Assembly: GCA_030427485.1 (NCBI GenBank)
Contig: JAUICG010000023.1
Location: 1-64,000 of the forward strand
Source: Gammaproteobacteria bacterium
GTDB taxonomy: Bacteria; Pseudomonadota; Gammaproteobacteria; Pseudomonadales; Halieaceae
Direction: 5' to 3'
Length of the DNA: 64,000 nt
How positions within the stretch are numbered: the stretch's first letter is position 1; every line of letters begins with the position of its first letter. The position numbers were made by a program, and so were the translations under genes. Shown here piece by piece: positions 33,210-43,362 of this stretch. A model generated the notes under the pieces. It made no database searches. It saw only the letters and a list, made by a program, of their open reading frames with translations, and was not told the DNA's origin.

Positions 33210-34196
33210 ATGGATACCCGAGAGTTTAGCAAGGTTGACCTTAACCTGTTGATTTCATTGCAGGTTTTAATGGAAGAAAAAAGCGTGTCGCGAGCGGCCG
33301 AGCGCCTTTTTATCACACAACCGGCGATGAGCAAGGCCCTGACCCGCCTTCGGACGCTCTTCGACGACGAGTTATTCACACGCAGCGGACACGGCATGCA
33401 ACCCACGCCACGCGCACTGGAACTGAGTGCAGGATTGAGCGCAATCATCGGCGACATTTCGCACCTCCTCTCCGGGTCTGACTTCGATCCCGGCACCACG
33501 GAGGAGGAGGTAACCATCGCCCTGTCGGAACACGCGGGATTCAGGCTCCTGCCCAGTCTTATCGCCCGTCTAAGCGAGCGCGCGCCCAGGCTGAACATCC
33601 ACATCATCACCCGCATTGAAAACCAGTTGGAAGCGCTTGCTCGGGGCACCCTCGACTTCGCCATCCAGATCATGCAATCCGAGTACAGTAACGACTACCG
33701 CGTGGAGAACCTCGGCGCCAGTCCCCTGGCCATCCTGGTGCGAGAGGACCACCCGCTGGCCGGCGCGGACATCTCCTGGAATCGCCTGTCACGCTTCCCG
33801 CTGATCAAATTGTACGCCTCCACGCAGGAGCGGCTGGAATTCCAGCAAGCGGAAGGTATCAGCCTGCCCACGCCGGAACACCGCTCTGCTACGCTGGAAA
33901 TTTCCCATCTGCTGACCGCATTGGAAGTGTTGCGCCAGAGCAACTACTTCATGCCGGCGCCGGCATACCTGCTGCAGCAGGAACGCGCGACGGCCGGCAT
34001 TACCGGCCTGCCCCTGCCACGCGGTACCGATTTAAACATCCAGTACGCGTTGGTAAGCCATAGACGCACCGCCAACTCGGCGCTGCACAACTGGTTGTGG
34101 GACCTGATCACGTGTACCATTCGCGAATTGCGCCCGACACCGCACCGGAAATTGCGCCAGAGGGTCACCGCGGGCAGCACCGAGGCACCACACTAG
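33210..34196 (+). CDS. LysR family transcriptional regulator
   Basis: 328 residues. N-terminal HTH (SVSRAAERLFITQPAMSKALTRLRTLFDDELF, residues about 27-60) is typical of the NodD/PcpR-like subset that starts VDLNLLISLQVL. The C-terminal co-inducer domain follows with IAILVRE-type and PLIKLYAS segments. The AT-rich upstream region shared with the small-RNA candidate is the likely self-regulated promoter. Its target is not apparent; tatD follows six bp later and may be co-transcribed. Confidence 0.9.
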   Translation: MDTREFSKVDLNLLISLQVLMEEKSVSRAAERLFITQPAMSKALTRLRTLFDDELFTRSGHGMQPTPRALELSAGLSAIIGDISHLLSGSDFDPGTTEEEVTIALSEHAGFRLLPSLIARLSERAPRLNIHIITRIENQLEALARGTLDFAIQIMQSEYSNDYRVENLGASPLAILVREDHPLAGADISWNRLSRFPLIKLYASTQERLEFQQAEGISLPTPEHRSATLEISHLLTALEVLRQSNYFMPAPAYLLQQERATAGITGLPLPRGTDLNIQYALVSHRRTANSALHNWLWDLITCTIRELRPTPHRKLRQRVTAGSTEAPH

Positions 34197-34202
34197 GACA
34201 CC

Positions 34203-35015
34203 ATGAGCAGCAAGAAACGACGCGACATCCCGGTCTTCAGCACACCTATCATCGAGACACACTGCCATCTTGATTACCTGGACCAGGATGAGCTTGGCGC
34301 CACCCTGCAAAAGTCGCTGGCGATGGGTGTGGAGCGGATTGTCACGATTGCTGTCTCACCGGACAATCTTGAGCGTGTGATGGAACTGACCCGGGAATCG
34401 CAGTATATATGGGGCACACAGGGTATCCATCCGCATGAAGCAGCCTCCTATACTCCCAAGGTCGATGCCACTATCCGCGCACATGCCGCAAACCCACGCA
34501 TAGTCGCTGTCGGAGAAATCGGCCTGGACTATCACTACGACCTCGCCGATCGATCTGTGCAACGCAATGCATTTGCGCAGCAGCTGCAAACTGCAGTCGA
34601 ACTGGACCTGCCGGTGGTCGTTCATACCCGTGAGGCAGACGACGACACTCGCGATATTCTGCGGGACTATGGCAGCGCGCTCACCCGCAAGGGCGTGATC
34701 CACAGCTTCACCTCGAGCCTCGCGCTGGCCGAGTTCTGTCTCGCGGAAGGCTTCATGCTCGGCTTCAACGGAATAGCCACATTCAAGCGCGCTGACAATG
34801 TACGGGAAGTTGTCGCCGCCACACCGCTGTCGCAACTGGTGCTGGAAACCGATGCACCCTACCTGACCCCGGTGCCGTATCGCGGCAAACCCAATGCGCC
34901 CTATTACCTGCCGTTCATCGCAGAATCAATCGCCGCGATCAAGGCCGTCGACGTTGAAGAACTGTTGCAACAGGCAAATAGCAACAGCCGGAAACTGTTT
35001 TTCAAGGGAGTATAA
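34203..35015 (+). CDS. TatD family metal-dependent hydrolase
   Basis: 270 residues of TIM-barrel TatD-type DNase. Metal ligands are visible: ETHCHLD, IVAVGEIGLDYH, VVVHTREADDDT, HSFTSS and ETDAPYLTPVPYRG. It is close to YcfH/TatD DNases, active on DNA 3' ends. It starts six bp after lysR with no strong ribosome site of its own, which suggests translational coupling. Confidence 0.9.
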   Translation: MSSKKRRDIPVFSTPIIETHCHLDYLDQDELGATLQKSLAMGVERIVTIAVSPDNLERVMELTRESQYIWGTQGIHPHEAASYTPKVDATIRAHAANPRIVAVGEIGLDYHYDLADRSVQRNAFAQQLQTAVELDLPVVVHTREADDDTRDILRDYGSALTRKGVIHSFTSSLALAEFCLAEGFMLGFNGIATFKRADNVREVVAATPLSQLVLETDAPYLTPVPYRGKPNAPYYLPFIAESIAAIKAVDVEELLQQANSNSRKLFFKGV

Positions 35016-35156
35016 TTGCTCGCCTTCGGAAGTGATGGCGCACGCCACAGTCGGAAGCTGGCGCTGCCCAAGATTCTTCAGTCGTTCAGTGATAAACTAG
35101 CGCCGCGTGTGCTGCGCCAGTAGGATTATTCTGATTTTCACGGGCAACAATCACTG

Positions 35157-37919
35157 ATGGATTACATTATCGGACAGCGTTGGGTCAGCCATGCGGATGC
35201 CCAACTGGGCCTTGGCATTGTCGTTGATATCGATGGACGTCGCGTTACGCTGGCATTTCCCGCCGTTGGCGAGGAGCGCACCTACGCAATCGACAACGCA
35301 CCGCTTACCCGACTGCGCTTCAAGGCCGGCGACCATATTTCCACTGTCGGCGACGTGGCGGTGCTGGTCACTGAGGTAAGAGAGCAACAGGGGCTGCTGG
35401 TCTATGTGGGCACGGATCACCACGATGCGGAAGTGGTGGTGTCAGAACTGGAACTCGACGCATTCGTACAGTTAACAACGCCACAGCAACGCCTGCTCAA
35501 CGGCCATTTCGACAAACACAGTGAGTTCGCACTCCGTGTTGCGACATTCAGGCATGCCGACAGATTGCAGCGCTCCAGTGTCCGAGGCCTCACGGGCTCG
35601 CGCACCAGCCTGCTCCCACACCAGATTTATATTGCCAATGAAGTGGGGCAGCGCCATGCGCCGCGCGTGTTGCTCGCCGATGAGGTCGGGCTCGGTAAGA
35701 CCATCGAGGCGGGCATGATTATCCAGCAACAACTGCTGACGGGGCGCGCCTCCCGCGTACTCATTCTTGTACCACCCAGCCTGCTGCACCAATGGCTGGT
35801 GGAGATGTTGCGCCGATTTAATTTACGGTTCTCGCTCTTCAGCCACGAGCGTATAGCGGAAAGCGGGGATGAGAACCCATTCGAATCCGAACAGCTGGTC
35901 CTGAGCAGCCTCGACGCCATCCTGCTTGCGCCCGAGACGCGCGCACAGGCGCTCGCTGCACAATGGGACCTGGTCGCGATTGACGAGGCCCACCACCTGC
36001 ATTGGTCTCCGCAGGAAGCGGGCGACGATTATCACTTTGTGGAAGCACTCTCCCAACGCACTGCCGGATTGCTATTGCTTACCGCCACGCCGGAACAGAT
36101 AGGCCAGGCGAGCCACTTCGCTCGATTACGGCTGCTTGATCCATCACGCTTCCACGATCTGCAAACGTTCCAGGATGACGAGAAACAGTACCGCAAATGG
36201 AGTGCATTGACAGACAGACTGGAGGCAGGACAGCCGGTGGCTGATCTTCCCGATGGGATAGACGCCAACGCACCGGCATCCACAATCATCGACCAGATTC
36301 TCGATCGTCACGGTACGGGCAGGGTGTTGTTCAGGAACACACGGGCAGCGGTGGCCGGTTTTCCGGAGCGGGTTTTACACCAATACCCACTGCCGGCTCC
36401 GGAGCAGTACGCCCTGGCGCAGGTCGACCTGAAAGAAACACTGTATCCGGAACTGCCCTACCTGGACGACAGTTGGCTGTCATTCGACCCGCGAGTCGCG
36501 TGGCTGGAAAAAACACTGAAGCTACTAAGACCGGCCAAGGTGCTGGTTATCTGTGCTCACGCGACGACTGCCGTCGCACTGGAGCACCACCTGCATTTGC
36601 GGGCGGGGATTCGCTCCAGCGCCTTTTATGAAGATCTTTCAATCATAGAGAGAGATCGCGCTGCCGCCTACTTCGCGGACGAGGTCAACGGGGCGCAAAC
36701 ACTCGTGTGCTCCGAAATTGGCAGCGAAGGTCGAAACTTCCAGTTTGCGCATCACCTGATACTCTTCGACCTGCCAATGAATCCGGACCTGTTGGAACAA
36801 CGAATAGGCCGCCTGGACCGGATCGGACAGGATAGCGATGTCGATATCCATGTACCCTATATCGAGGAATCAGCGCAACAGACCCTCTTTGAGTGGTATG
36901 ACAGCGGCTTGAATCTCTTCCGGGAAAGTTGTTCCGCGGGGTATATGATTTTTGCAGCCTTCGAGGAGCGTTTGCTGTCGCAGTTGCTGCAGCGCACGGA
37001 GGCATTTGCAGCGCTGCTGGAGGACACTGCGGCGTTTACGGCGCAGGCACGGCAGGAATTGCGCGAGGGCCGCGACAGATTGCTGGAACGGAACTCCTGC
37101 AAAGCAGACGTGGCGCAAGCACTGATAGACGGGATTGTTGCGACACAGTCCGGAGATGACCTGGCACAATACCTGGAAGCGTTGTGCGACACGTTCGGTG
37201 TAGACCAGGAATATCATTCAGAGCACGCGCTGATCCTGCGCCCATCGGAACACATGCTCACCGGCCATTTTCCCGGCCTCAAGGAAGACGGCACTACGAT
37301 AACCTTCAGTCGTGAACAGGCGCTGGCCCGCGAGGACATGGAGTTCCTCACCTGGGAGCACCCCATGGTGCTGGAATCGATGGACATGGTGCACTCAACG
37401 GAATTGGGTAATGCCGCGCTCGGCACGATTCAATTGAAGGGAGTCGCTCCGGGTACCATGCTGCTTGAAGTCCTCTACACTGTGAATTGCGTTGCTCCCC
37501 GGAACCTGCAACTGGAACGTTTTCTTCCCCTATCGCCAATACGGTTGCTGGTAGACGCGCGGGGCAAAGACCTTGCCGATCTTGTCCCGCACGAGCGGCT
37601 CAACCAGTTGATAGAAAAGGTCAAGAAGGCTACCGCATTGGCGATCATCAAGCAGGTTGGCACGGAGGTCGAAGCCAAGATGTCACTGGCCTCCACGCAG
37701 GCTGAAACGCGCCTGCGGAAGATCCTGGACGAAGCCGAGACGGTGATGCGAGCATCGCTCGGCACGGAGATGGAACGCCTATCGGCGCTCAGGGCAGTCA
37801 ATCCGTCCATCCGACAGGAGGAGATCGACCATCTCGGCTATCGTATCGAGGAGTGTGCGATTCATATACGGCACGCGAACCTGCAATTACAGGCACTGAG
37901 ACTGATCATAACGACGTGA
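35157..37919 (+). CDS. rapA: RNA polymerase-associated ATPase RapA
   Basis: 920 residues, slightly short of E. coli RapA (968). N-terminal Tudor-like repeats begin IIGQRWVSHADAQLGLGIV. The Swi2/Snf2 core has Walker A ADEVGLGKTIEAGMI (about residue 175), DEAH as IDEAHHLHW (about residue 275), LLLTATPEQ and the helicase C-terminal motif IGRLDRIGQ. The C-terminal RapA-specific domain is present. It recycles RNA polymerase after termination. Confidence 0.95.
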   Translation: MDYIIGQRWVSHADAQLGLGIVVDIDGRRVTLAFPAVGEERTYAIDNAPLTRLRFKAGDHISTVGDVAVLVTEVREQQGLLVYVGTDHHDAEVVVSELELDAFVQLTTPQQRLLNGHFDKHSEFALRVATFRHADRLQRSSVRGLTGSRTSLLPHQIYIANEVGQRHAPRVLLADEVGLGKTIEAGMIIQQQLLTGRASRVLILVPPSLLHQWLVEMLRRFNLRFSLFSHERIAESGDENPFESEQLVLSSLDAILLAPETRAQALAAQWDLVAIDEAHHLHWSPQEAGDDYHFVEALSQRTAGLLLLTATPEQIGQASHFARLRLLDPSRFHDLQTFQDDEKQYRKWSALTDRLEAGQPVADLPDGIDANAPASTIIDQILDRHGTGRVLFRNTRAAVAGFPERVLHQYPLPAPEQYALAQVDLKETLYPELPYLDDSWLSFDPRVAWLEKTLKLLRPAKVLVICAHATTAVALEHHLHLRAGIRSSAFYEDLSIIERDRAAAYFADEVNGAQTLVCSEIGSEGRNFQFAHHLILFDLPMNPDLLEQRIGRLDRIGQDSDVDIHVPYIEESAQQTLFEWYDSGLNLFRESCSAGYMIFAAFEERLLSQLLQRTEAFAALLEDTAAFTAQARQELREGRDRLLERNSCKADVAQALIDGIVATQSGDDLAQYLEALCDTFGVDQEYHSEHALILRPSEHMLTGHFPGLKEDGTTITFSREQALAREDMEFLTWEHPMVLESMDMVHSTELGNAALGTIQLKGVAPGTMLLEVLYTVNCVAPRNLQLERFLPLSPIRLLVDARGKDLADLVPHERLNQLIEKVKKATALAIIKQVGTEVEAKMSLASTQAETRLRKILDEAETVMRASLGTEMERLSALRAVNPSIRQEEIDHLGYRIEECAIHIRHANLQLQALRLIITT

Positions 37920-37957
37920 CCGGTGTAAACCGGGCTTCGCCCAAATGGCGGCAGCGC

Positions 37958-39136
37958 TTACAGGATTTGCCGGTAGACTTCAGCGGTCTGGGCTGCGCAT
38001 CGCGACCAGGAGAACTTCGCCGCCTGCCTGAGCCCCTTCTCGGCCCACTCATTGCGCGTTGATTCACTGTTCAACAAAGTATCCAGCCTCAGCGCCAATT
38101 CCTCCGCCTCGCCTGTATCACACAGCATACAGGCACCCTGCGAAAATTCTTCCATGGACGTCCCCGCACGACAAATCACCGGCGTACCGCTGCTCATCGC
38201 ATCCAGCACCGGCAAGCCAAAACCCTCATAGACTGAAGGATAGGAAAAAACCGCAGCGCCGGAAAGGAGCACCGCCAGCACATCCACCGGGACATACCCC
38301 AAATGCCGGACAATGCCTTTTGCAACAAGGTCGGAGATCTTTCTCAACAGCGCTTCGTTTCGCCAGCCGCCCGAGCCTGTCAATACCAGCGGGAACTCAC
38401 GACGCAGTGCTGCAGGAAGCAAGCACCATGCGTCCAGCAGCACATCGATTCCCTTGCGTGGCTCTAGCGTGGCGGATAGCAGGACATACCCCTTGTGCCG
38501 TAAACCCAGCGATGAGAGGACGACAGTTGTCTGTGCTTCACTGCGCGGCCGGTAACACTCCTCGACTCCCTCGTAGACAGTTTGGACCTTCTCTTCTGCC
38601 AGATTGAAATGCTCTATCAACTGCGCTCTCACAACATCTGACACGGTCAGTACCCGGTCCGCCCGCTGCAGCGACCCCGGCAGATTGCACTCGAGCCACT
38701 CGACCAGGTGGTCCGCGTGGTACTGCGGGTAATTGATATGGGAAAGATCGTGCACGGTCGCCACGCAGGGGCCGGCAAAGGGCCTCAGGACATAGTTTGT
38801 CTCATGGTATAGCGCACCCGAAATGGCGTTTGCGCCCCGTTCAAAGCGTTTGTCCATCAGGGTGGTAAACAACGCCTGGGCACCGGGAACGGCACTTACC
38901 GCGTCGCGCAAACGCGACAACGCGCCATCCAACCCACGGCTACCCCGCATCTGTTGCGAGCGCAAAGCGCTGGTCAGCCTCTGCTGTTCAGTACCGGTCA
39001 GCCAGTGGCTGCCGGAGAAACAATGCACCTCGTCAACATTGTGCCCCTGTAAAAACTGCTCGAGAAGATGATACGTGTAATTACCGACACCGGTTATCGG
39101 TGGACGCAACGCCTTCGCATTGAAAATCAGCTTCAC
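37958..39136 (-). CDS. GT4 family glycosyltransferase
   Basis: 392 residues from GTG 39136 (VKLIFNAKALRPPITGVGNYTYHLLEQ); a longer frame reads over the upstream gene end and is discarded. GT-B fold with N-terminal GVGNYTYHL, the middle HDLSHINYPQYH and the C-terminal nucleotide-sugar site GSGGWRNEAL, LGYVPVDVLAVLL and EGFGLPVLDAMSSGTPVI. It is most like mannosyl/rhamnosyltransferases of polysaccharide loci. It ends the minus-strand cluster 39160-43362 and the start lies 23 bp from the upstream gene, so it is part of that operon. Confidence 0.88.
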   Translation of the reverse strand: MKLIFNAKALRPPITGVGNYTYHLLEQFLQGHNVDEVHCFSGSHWLTGTEQQRLTSALRSQQMRGSRGLDGALSRLRDAVSAVPGAQALFTTLMDKRFERGANAISGALYHETNYVLRPFAGPCVATVHDLSHINYPQYHADHLVEWLECNLPGSLQRADRVLTVSDVVRAQLIEHFNLAEEKVQTVYEGVEECYRPRSEAQTTVVLSSLGLRHKGYVLLSATLEPRKGIDVLLDAWCLLPAALRREFPLVLTGSGGWRNEALLRKISDLVAKGIVRHLGYVPVDVLAVLLSGAAVFSYPSVYEGFGLPVLDAMSSGTPVICRAGTSMEEFSQGACMLCDTGEAEELALRLDTLLNSESTRNEWAEKGLRQAAKFSWSRCAAQTAEVYRQIL

Positions 39137-39159
39137 AGGGCGATAACTGGGTCCTCGCG

Positions 39160-41292
39160 CTACGCGGCTTCGCTGGCAGCGGTTGGACGCGGCAGTACAT
39201 CGTGACCGAGCAACTTCAATTCGGCATCGGCCAGCAGCATGTCCAGATGCTCCCTGAAAACCTTGCGGTTGAACCGGCCGCTCCTTCGATAGGCACGCTC
39301 CGCCATTCGGCGACACTGATGCCTGTCTCCCATCACGGTGAGACTCAGCGCCTTGAGTTCTTCCAGCGTGGAAAAGCGAAAGCCCGAATCCCCGTGCTCG
39401 ACAATCTCCCTCTGACCGCCACCGTCGATGACGATGGGGACGCAACAGTTCTGCATCGACTCAACCGTCGTCATACCGAAGTGCTCCACCCGCTCGGGAC
39501 GTTCTTCATCCAAGCCGCAGGCGTGCCAGAAAATTGCCGCCCTGCGATAGTAATCCTTGATCTCACTGACCGCGGCATTGGCTTTGTATTCGATATTGCA
39601 TTGGGCTCTGGCTATCGCTTCTTCGACGTCAGCGATATAGGTATTGCCAGGCGTACTGCCGCCCACCAGCATCAGTTTCCAGTCGCGAGTTTCCTCCGGG
39701 TACTGGCGAACCATCTCCGCAAAGGTATTGATCATCTCTACCTGTTTTTTACTCCCGCTTATTTCAAAACGGGACACGGAGAGGATAAGCTTTTCCTTAT
39801 CGTCAGGATTGCTGAGCGGGTTGTACATGTTAACCGGGGGATACAGCTTGGTGGTCGGCTCCATGTTCCAGCGGCGCTTGACCCATTCGCCGGTATAGTC
39901 TCCATTGATCACGAGGTGATCATACTTGTCGACCTGGAAGAAACGTGTTCTCTCCTGGTCGGGAAAGTGACAGATAAAGATGGAAACAGCCGACAGCGGA
40001 TTGACCTTGCCCAGCATATTCGCATTGATAAAAATATCGTAGTTGAGCGTTTCCTTGCTGATGATGTCGAACGGGTTTGTACGCTCCCCTAGCACCATGC
40101 CCTCGTCCGCTGTATAACGATTTCGATCTTCAAAAAACGGAATTTTGATGATCTTCATTGAACACCTGTCCAGGTTGAGATCAAACCAGTCCTTGTATTC
40201 TTTCAATTCCACATCGTTATTGAAGATATAGCCGACGTCATAGCGGTCCTGCATATGGTCCGCCATTTCTGCGACATAGCGCTGACCACCTCCGGCAAAA
40301 TGCCCGGCATGATCGTAAATGCCGACTCGAATCTTGCGCAGCCCGAGCAACACCTCCAGGTGGGAGAAGAGCATGTAGGTTGCGACATCCCCGAGAAACT
40401 CCGGCAGACGGGCCCTGAGGTCATGCAGCGCTTGCTTGACCGTGGCCGTATCCTGGCAGGTGCACATCATCTGCATTGCGTGCAGCAGTGAACGGTAGAG
40501 ATGGTCCAACTCGCCTTTTTTGTAGAAGTGTGAGGTAGGGATGCTCTCCGCCAGTTCCAACGGAAAGTGCTTGGCAATAAACAAAAACCGGTTTCGTGTA
40601 CAGAAGTACTCACATAGCGCCTGGGATGTACTGCCATGGTACTGGTGATACATAATACTGGTGGGTGAATACCAGAGTTTCCAGCCACGCTCCCGACAGC
40701 GCGCACTGTAATCAACATCCTCCATGAACATGATGAATTCTTCGTCCCAGGGCCCCACATCCTCGAGGCAGGCTCGACGGAACATGACTGATCCACCAGT
40801 TACATACTCGCGCTCCTTAGGCTTGGAATAGCGCGCAGAGTCCTTCAACTCAAAACCAATATCACTGAAGTAGAAGAGTTCAACCTCGTGAACACCGACA
40901 CTGTTGATGGTGTTCGAATCAGAAAAATAAATCTTGCTCTGCACGGCGCCGATATTGTCTCCGCGCTTGAATATCGTCAAAAAACCCTGGAGCCAATCGG
41001 GGTGTACTGTGGCGTCGTTATTGGCGATAACCACAAAGTCGCTCGACGAGTTTGCGATAGCGAGGTTCAGTGCCCGGGCGTAGTTGTTCTCATCGTTTTC
41101 AATTACCCTGACCTGCTGGCAGTTCGCCCTCACCCATTCGACCGTACCGTCGGTTGAGCCGTTGTCAACGAGGATAACTTCCAGTTCTATGCCCCGCTGA
41201 TCGGTCGCAAAGAGGGAGTTGAAAAAGTTCTCCAGAAAGCTGACACCATTAAATGTAACGGTTATAGCTGTGATTTTTATGGTGTTGGACAT
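39160..41292 (-). CDS. bifunctional GT2-GT4 glycosyltransferase
   Basis: 710 residues. Residues 1-250 are a GT2 (GT-A) domain: ITAITVTFNGVSFLENFF, ILVDNGSTDGTVEWV, NNDATVHPDW and MFMEDVDYSAR, like WcaA/rhamnosyltransferases. Residues about 320-690 are a GT4-type GT-B domain: VGIYDHAGHFAGGGQRYVAEM, SRFEISGSKKQVEMI, AIFWHACGLDEERPERVEHFGMTTVESMQN. Two sugar-transfer activities in one chain imply a processive or sequential assembly step. The ATG lies two codons after a TTG. It begins six bp from the small protein gene above. Confidence 0.88.
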   Translation of the reverse strand: MSNTIKITAITVTFNGVSFLENFFNSLFATDQRGIELEVILVDNGSTDGTVEWVRANCQQVRVIENDENNYARALNLAIANSSSDFVVIANNDATVHPDWLQGFLTIFKRGDNIGAVQSKIYFSDSNTINSVGVHEVELFYFSDIGFELKDSARYSKPKEREYVTGGSVMFRRACLEDVGPWDEEFIMFMEDVDYSARCRERGWKLWYSPTSIMYHQYHGSTSQALCEYFCTRNRFLFIAKHFPLELAESIPTSHFYKKGELDHLYRSLLHAMQMMCTCQDTATVKQALHDLRARLPEFLGDVATYMLFSHLEVLLGLRKIRVGIYDHAGHFAGGGQRYVAEMADHMQDRYDVGYIFNNDVELKEYKDWFDLNLDRCSMKIIKIPFFEDRNRYTADEGMVLGERTNPFDIISKETLNYDIFINANMLGKVNPLSAVSIFICHFPDQERTRFFQVDKYDHLVINGDYTGEWVKRRWNMEPTTKLYPPVNMYNPLSNPDDKEKLILSVSRFEISGSKKQVEMINTFAEMVRQYPEETRDWKLMLVGGSTPGNTYIADVEEAIARAQCNIEYKANAAVSEIKDYYRRAAIFWHACGLDEERPERVEHFGMTTVESMQNCCVPIVIDGGGQREIVEHGDSGFRFSTLEELKALSLTVMGDRHQCRRMAERAYRRSGRFNRKVFREHLDMLLADAELKLLGHDVLPRPTAASEAA

Positions 41293-41298
41293 CAATAC

Positions 41299-41694
41299 CT
41301 AGCCTCTCTCTCGAACATTGAAAGAGGAAAGGATGGCTCGCAGCTCACCTTTGATTTCCTCTGCGTCTGCTTTCATAACAACAGTTGGGACACGCTTGAG
41401 ATTCGTGGGCCGGTAGCTTGGCGGCTGTTCCTTTCGTCTGTCGATGTACTCTGAATCAAGATCAGGCACATTGGCTGGCGCTTTTTGAGCATCCTGCGGC
41501 GGATCGAACGCCAACTGGCCCTGACTGCGCACTTCGGCATAGTTGTTTATCCGAGTCCTCACGTTTTCCCACTGAAACTCGACTTCGCTGGTAAGGCGTT
41601 GCAAAAACTGCTTGAAATCTCCCTGCTTCAACAGCCAATATGCATTGGCTGCCCTGTCCTTTACATACCGGAGTCTTCTTCTCTTGGGTATCAT
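41299..41694 (-). CDS. small uncharacterised protein in the glycosyltransferase operon
   Basis: 131 residues, no signal peptide or membrane span. The N-terminus is very basic (IPKRRRLRYVKDRAANAYWLLK), followed by a short amphipathic helix, then a Pro-rich linker and an acidic-basic helix at the end. No family was recognised. It fits tightly between a sulfotransferase-like gene and the GT2-GT4 gene (gap six bp), so it is probably translated with them. Confidence 0.6.
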   Translation of the reverse strand: MIPKRRRLRYVKDRAANAYWLLKQGDFKQFLQRLTSEVEFQWENVRTRINNYAEVRSQGQLAFDPPQDAQKAPANVPDLDSEYIDRRKEQPPSYRPTNLKRVPTVVMKADAEEIKGELRAILSSFNVRERG

Positions 41695-41736
41695 TACGTA
41701 CTTGTCCTCGTTGCTATCCTGAATCCAACTCTAACT

Positions 41737-43362
41737 CTAACTCTTGCCTGATGGCGCAGATATCTCTGACACCTCCAGGGTTCCACCTATGTCCAGGTAA
41801 GGACACTTTTTGGCTATAACAATTGCTTCCTCCAATGACCCGGCCTGGAAGATCGTGAAACCCGACATCGGTGAACCGTTGGCATCCTGGAGTGCGCCAC
41901 TCGCTTTTACCACGCGGCAATCTTTCACCGGAACCATCGCCCCGCCGGACGGAATATCCAGAGAATCCAGCCACGTACCGTAGCGCTCGTGCAGTCGCTG
42001 ATACTCCTGGTGATCGGAAGGCTCCTCGCCGCCGTGATAGGTGACGATAAACTGTGCTTGCTGTTGATTTCCGCTTTTCTTCGAGTATTCCTTCAGCTTT
42101 TCCACGACGACGGGGGCATTCGGCAACACCCTGCTCGCCATGGTCATCAGCTTTACAGATGCCTGCGGGCTACTCTTCTCGATTTTGATCGCGATGTCTT
42201 TCAGCAAGTGCCCGTCTTTGGCACTCAGCGTTATGGGCGCTGGCCCCGTTCTCATGCCGCCCTGGAAATTGGCCATCTCCGTGACACAGTTGGATATCAC
42301 ACTCCACAGCCTGGCGTGCGCCTTGGGCATATCGATATCGATGCCGCTCTCCCTGATCAGGGCGACAATTTCAAGCAATAGCTCGGTAAACTCCTCATCG
42401 ATCGCATTGCGCGGTATTTCCATTTCAAACGGTTCTACAAACAGACTGTCGACATCCGTGAAAAACTTCTGTCGAACCTGTTCATTGGACTCCCGAAAAC
42501 TGTGGTGTATCGATTGCCATGTCTTGAGGTCCGGCTGCTGCCCACTACCGGCCATTCTGCGGGCGATCAATTCCTGGCATCTTTCCCTGAACTGCACAAC
42601 CTCAGGTACCCTGGATTTTGCAGGGAACACAAGGTTTACGGCCCGCGCCAGTACCTGTCCCGCGGGCCTGATGGATTCATTCTCCAACCGCACGTCCAGC
42701 TTCAGCGTTCCGACGAGGGATGGATCAATTTTCGCGGTGAAATCGTCGAGCAAATTACGGTTCAGGAATCTGTCTTTCGCAAACAGGGAGACATCCAGGG
42801 CATCAACGCCAAAGCACCGCTCCCAATTGCCGAGCATCACGGCATAATTATACTGCGCGTTAGTGGGCTTGCAGCTTTCCAGGAACTTGGCAAAGGAGTG
42901 CCGACCACCAGACTTCAGGAACGTGGAATAACTCCTGGCATAGGCGGTTACCTGCTCCCGCAGGTAGCAAACGATTGTTGTTGCCTCAAAATGGCTAGAC
43001 AACAACCGGTGCACGTTGTCCATGTCGGCCGCTGTGACGATTCTCGAATGAAAGTGTTCACTGGAGATAAGAACGGTATGGGTGCCGGCCGGCAAGCCCT
43101 GCAGTTCGGCTTCGAAGTCAGAGATAAATCGCTCGTTGAACGCCTCTCTCTCTTTTGGCGTGGTTATGCCGTCCGCCCGGAAATAGTCATCGATGGTCTC
43201 AGAGGCAACACAGTAAGCCGGCAGTGCACGATGGTTTGTTTCTCCGGCACACTGAAGAACATGGTAGCCTGCTTTTCGGAGATTTTTCCTGTTCAGATAC
43301 AGAAACTGTTGTATGGCGCGGGCGTTGGTTTTCTCCGCGCCTATGTGAACAATCGCTTTCAC
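41737..43362 (-). CDS. sulfotransferase-fold protein fused to YCII-like domain
   Basis: 541 residues from GTG 43362 (GAGGA eight bases upstream). N-terminal half is a sulfotransferase fold: VHIGAEKTNARAIQQFLY, LISSEHFHSR and VCYLREQVTAYARSY. Compared with its relative at 62690 (HIGRHKCGTTSIQKTLY), the PAPS-binding loop is altered: KCGTTS has become KTNARA. The last 100 residues (SGGAMVPVKDCRVVKASGAL, MSGFTIFQAGSLEEAIVIAKKCPYL, GGTLEVSEI) match a YCII/DUF1330-like alpha-beta dimer. The fusion and the changed loop suggest a role other than simple sulfation. Confidence 0.78.
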   Translation of the reverse strand: MKAIVHIGAEKTNARAIQQFLYLNRKNLRKAGYHVLQCAGETNHRALPAYCVASETIDDYFRADGITTPKEREAFNERFISDFEAELQGLPAGTHTVLISSEHFHSRIVTAADMDNVHRLLSSHFEATTIVCYLREQVTAYARSYSTFLKSGGRHSFAKFLESCKPTNAQYNYAVMLGNWERCFGVDALDVSLFAKDRFLNRNLLDDFTAKIDPSLVGTLKLDVRLENESIRPAGQVLARAVNLVFPAKSRVPEVVQFRERCQELIARRMAGSGQQPDLKTWQSIHHSFRESNEQVRQKFFTDVDSLFVEPFEMEIPRNAIDEEFTELLLEIVALIRESGIDIDMPKAHARLWSVISNCVTEMANFQGGMRTGPAPITLSAKDGHLLKDIAIKIEKSSPQASVKLMTMASRVLPNAPVVVEKLKEYSKKSGNQQQAQFIVTYHGGEEPSDHQEYQRLHERYGTWLDSLDIPSGGAMVPVKDCRVVKASGALQDANGSPMSGFTIFQAGSLEEAIVIAKKCPYLDIGGTLEVSEISAPSGKS

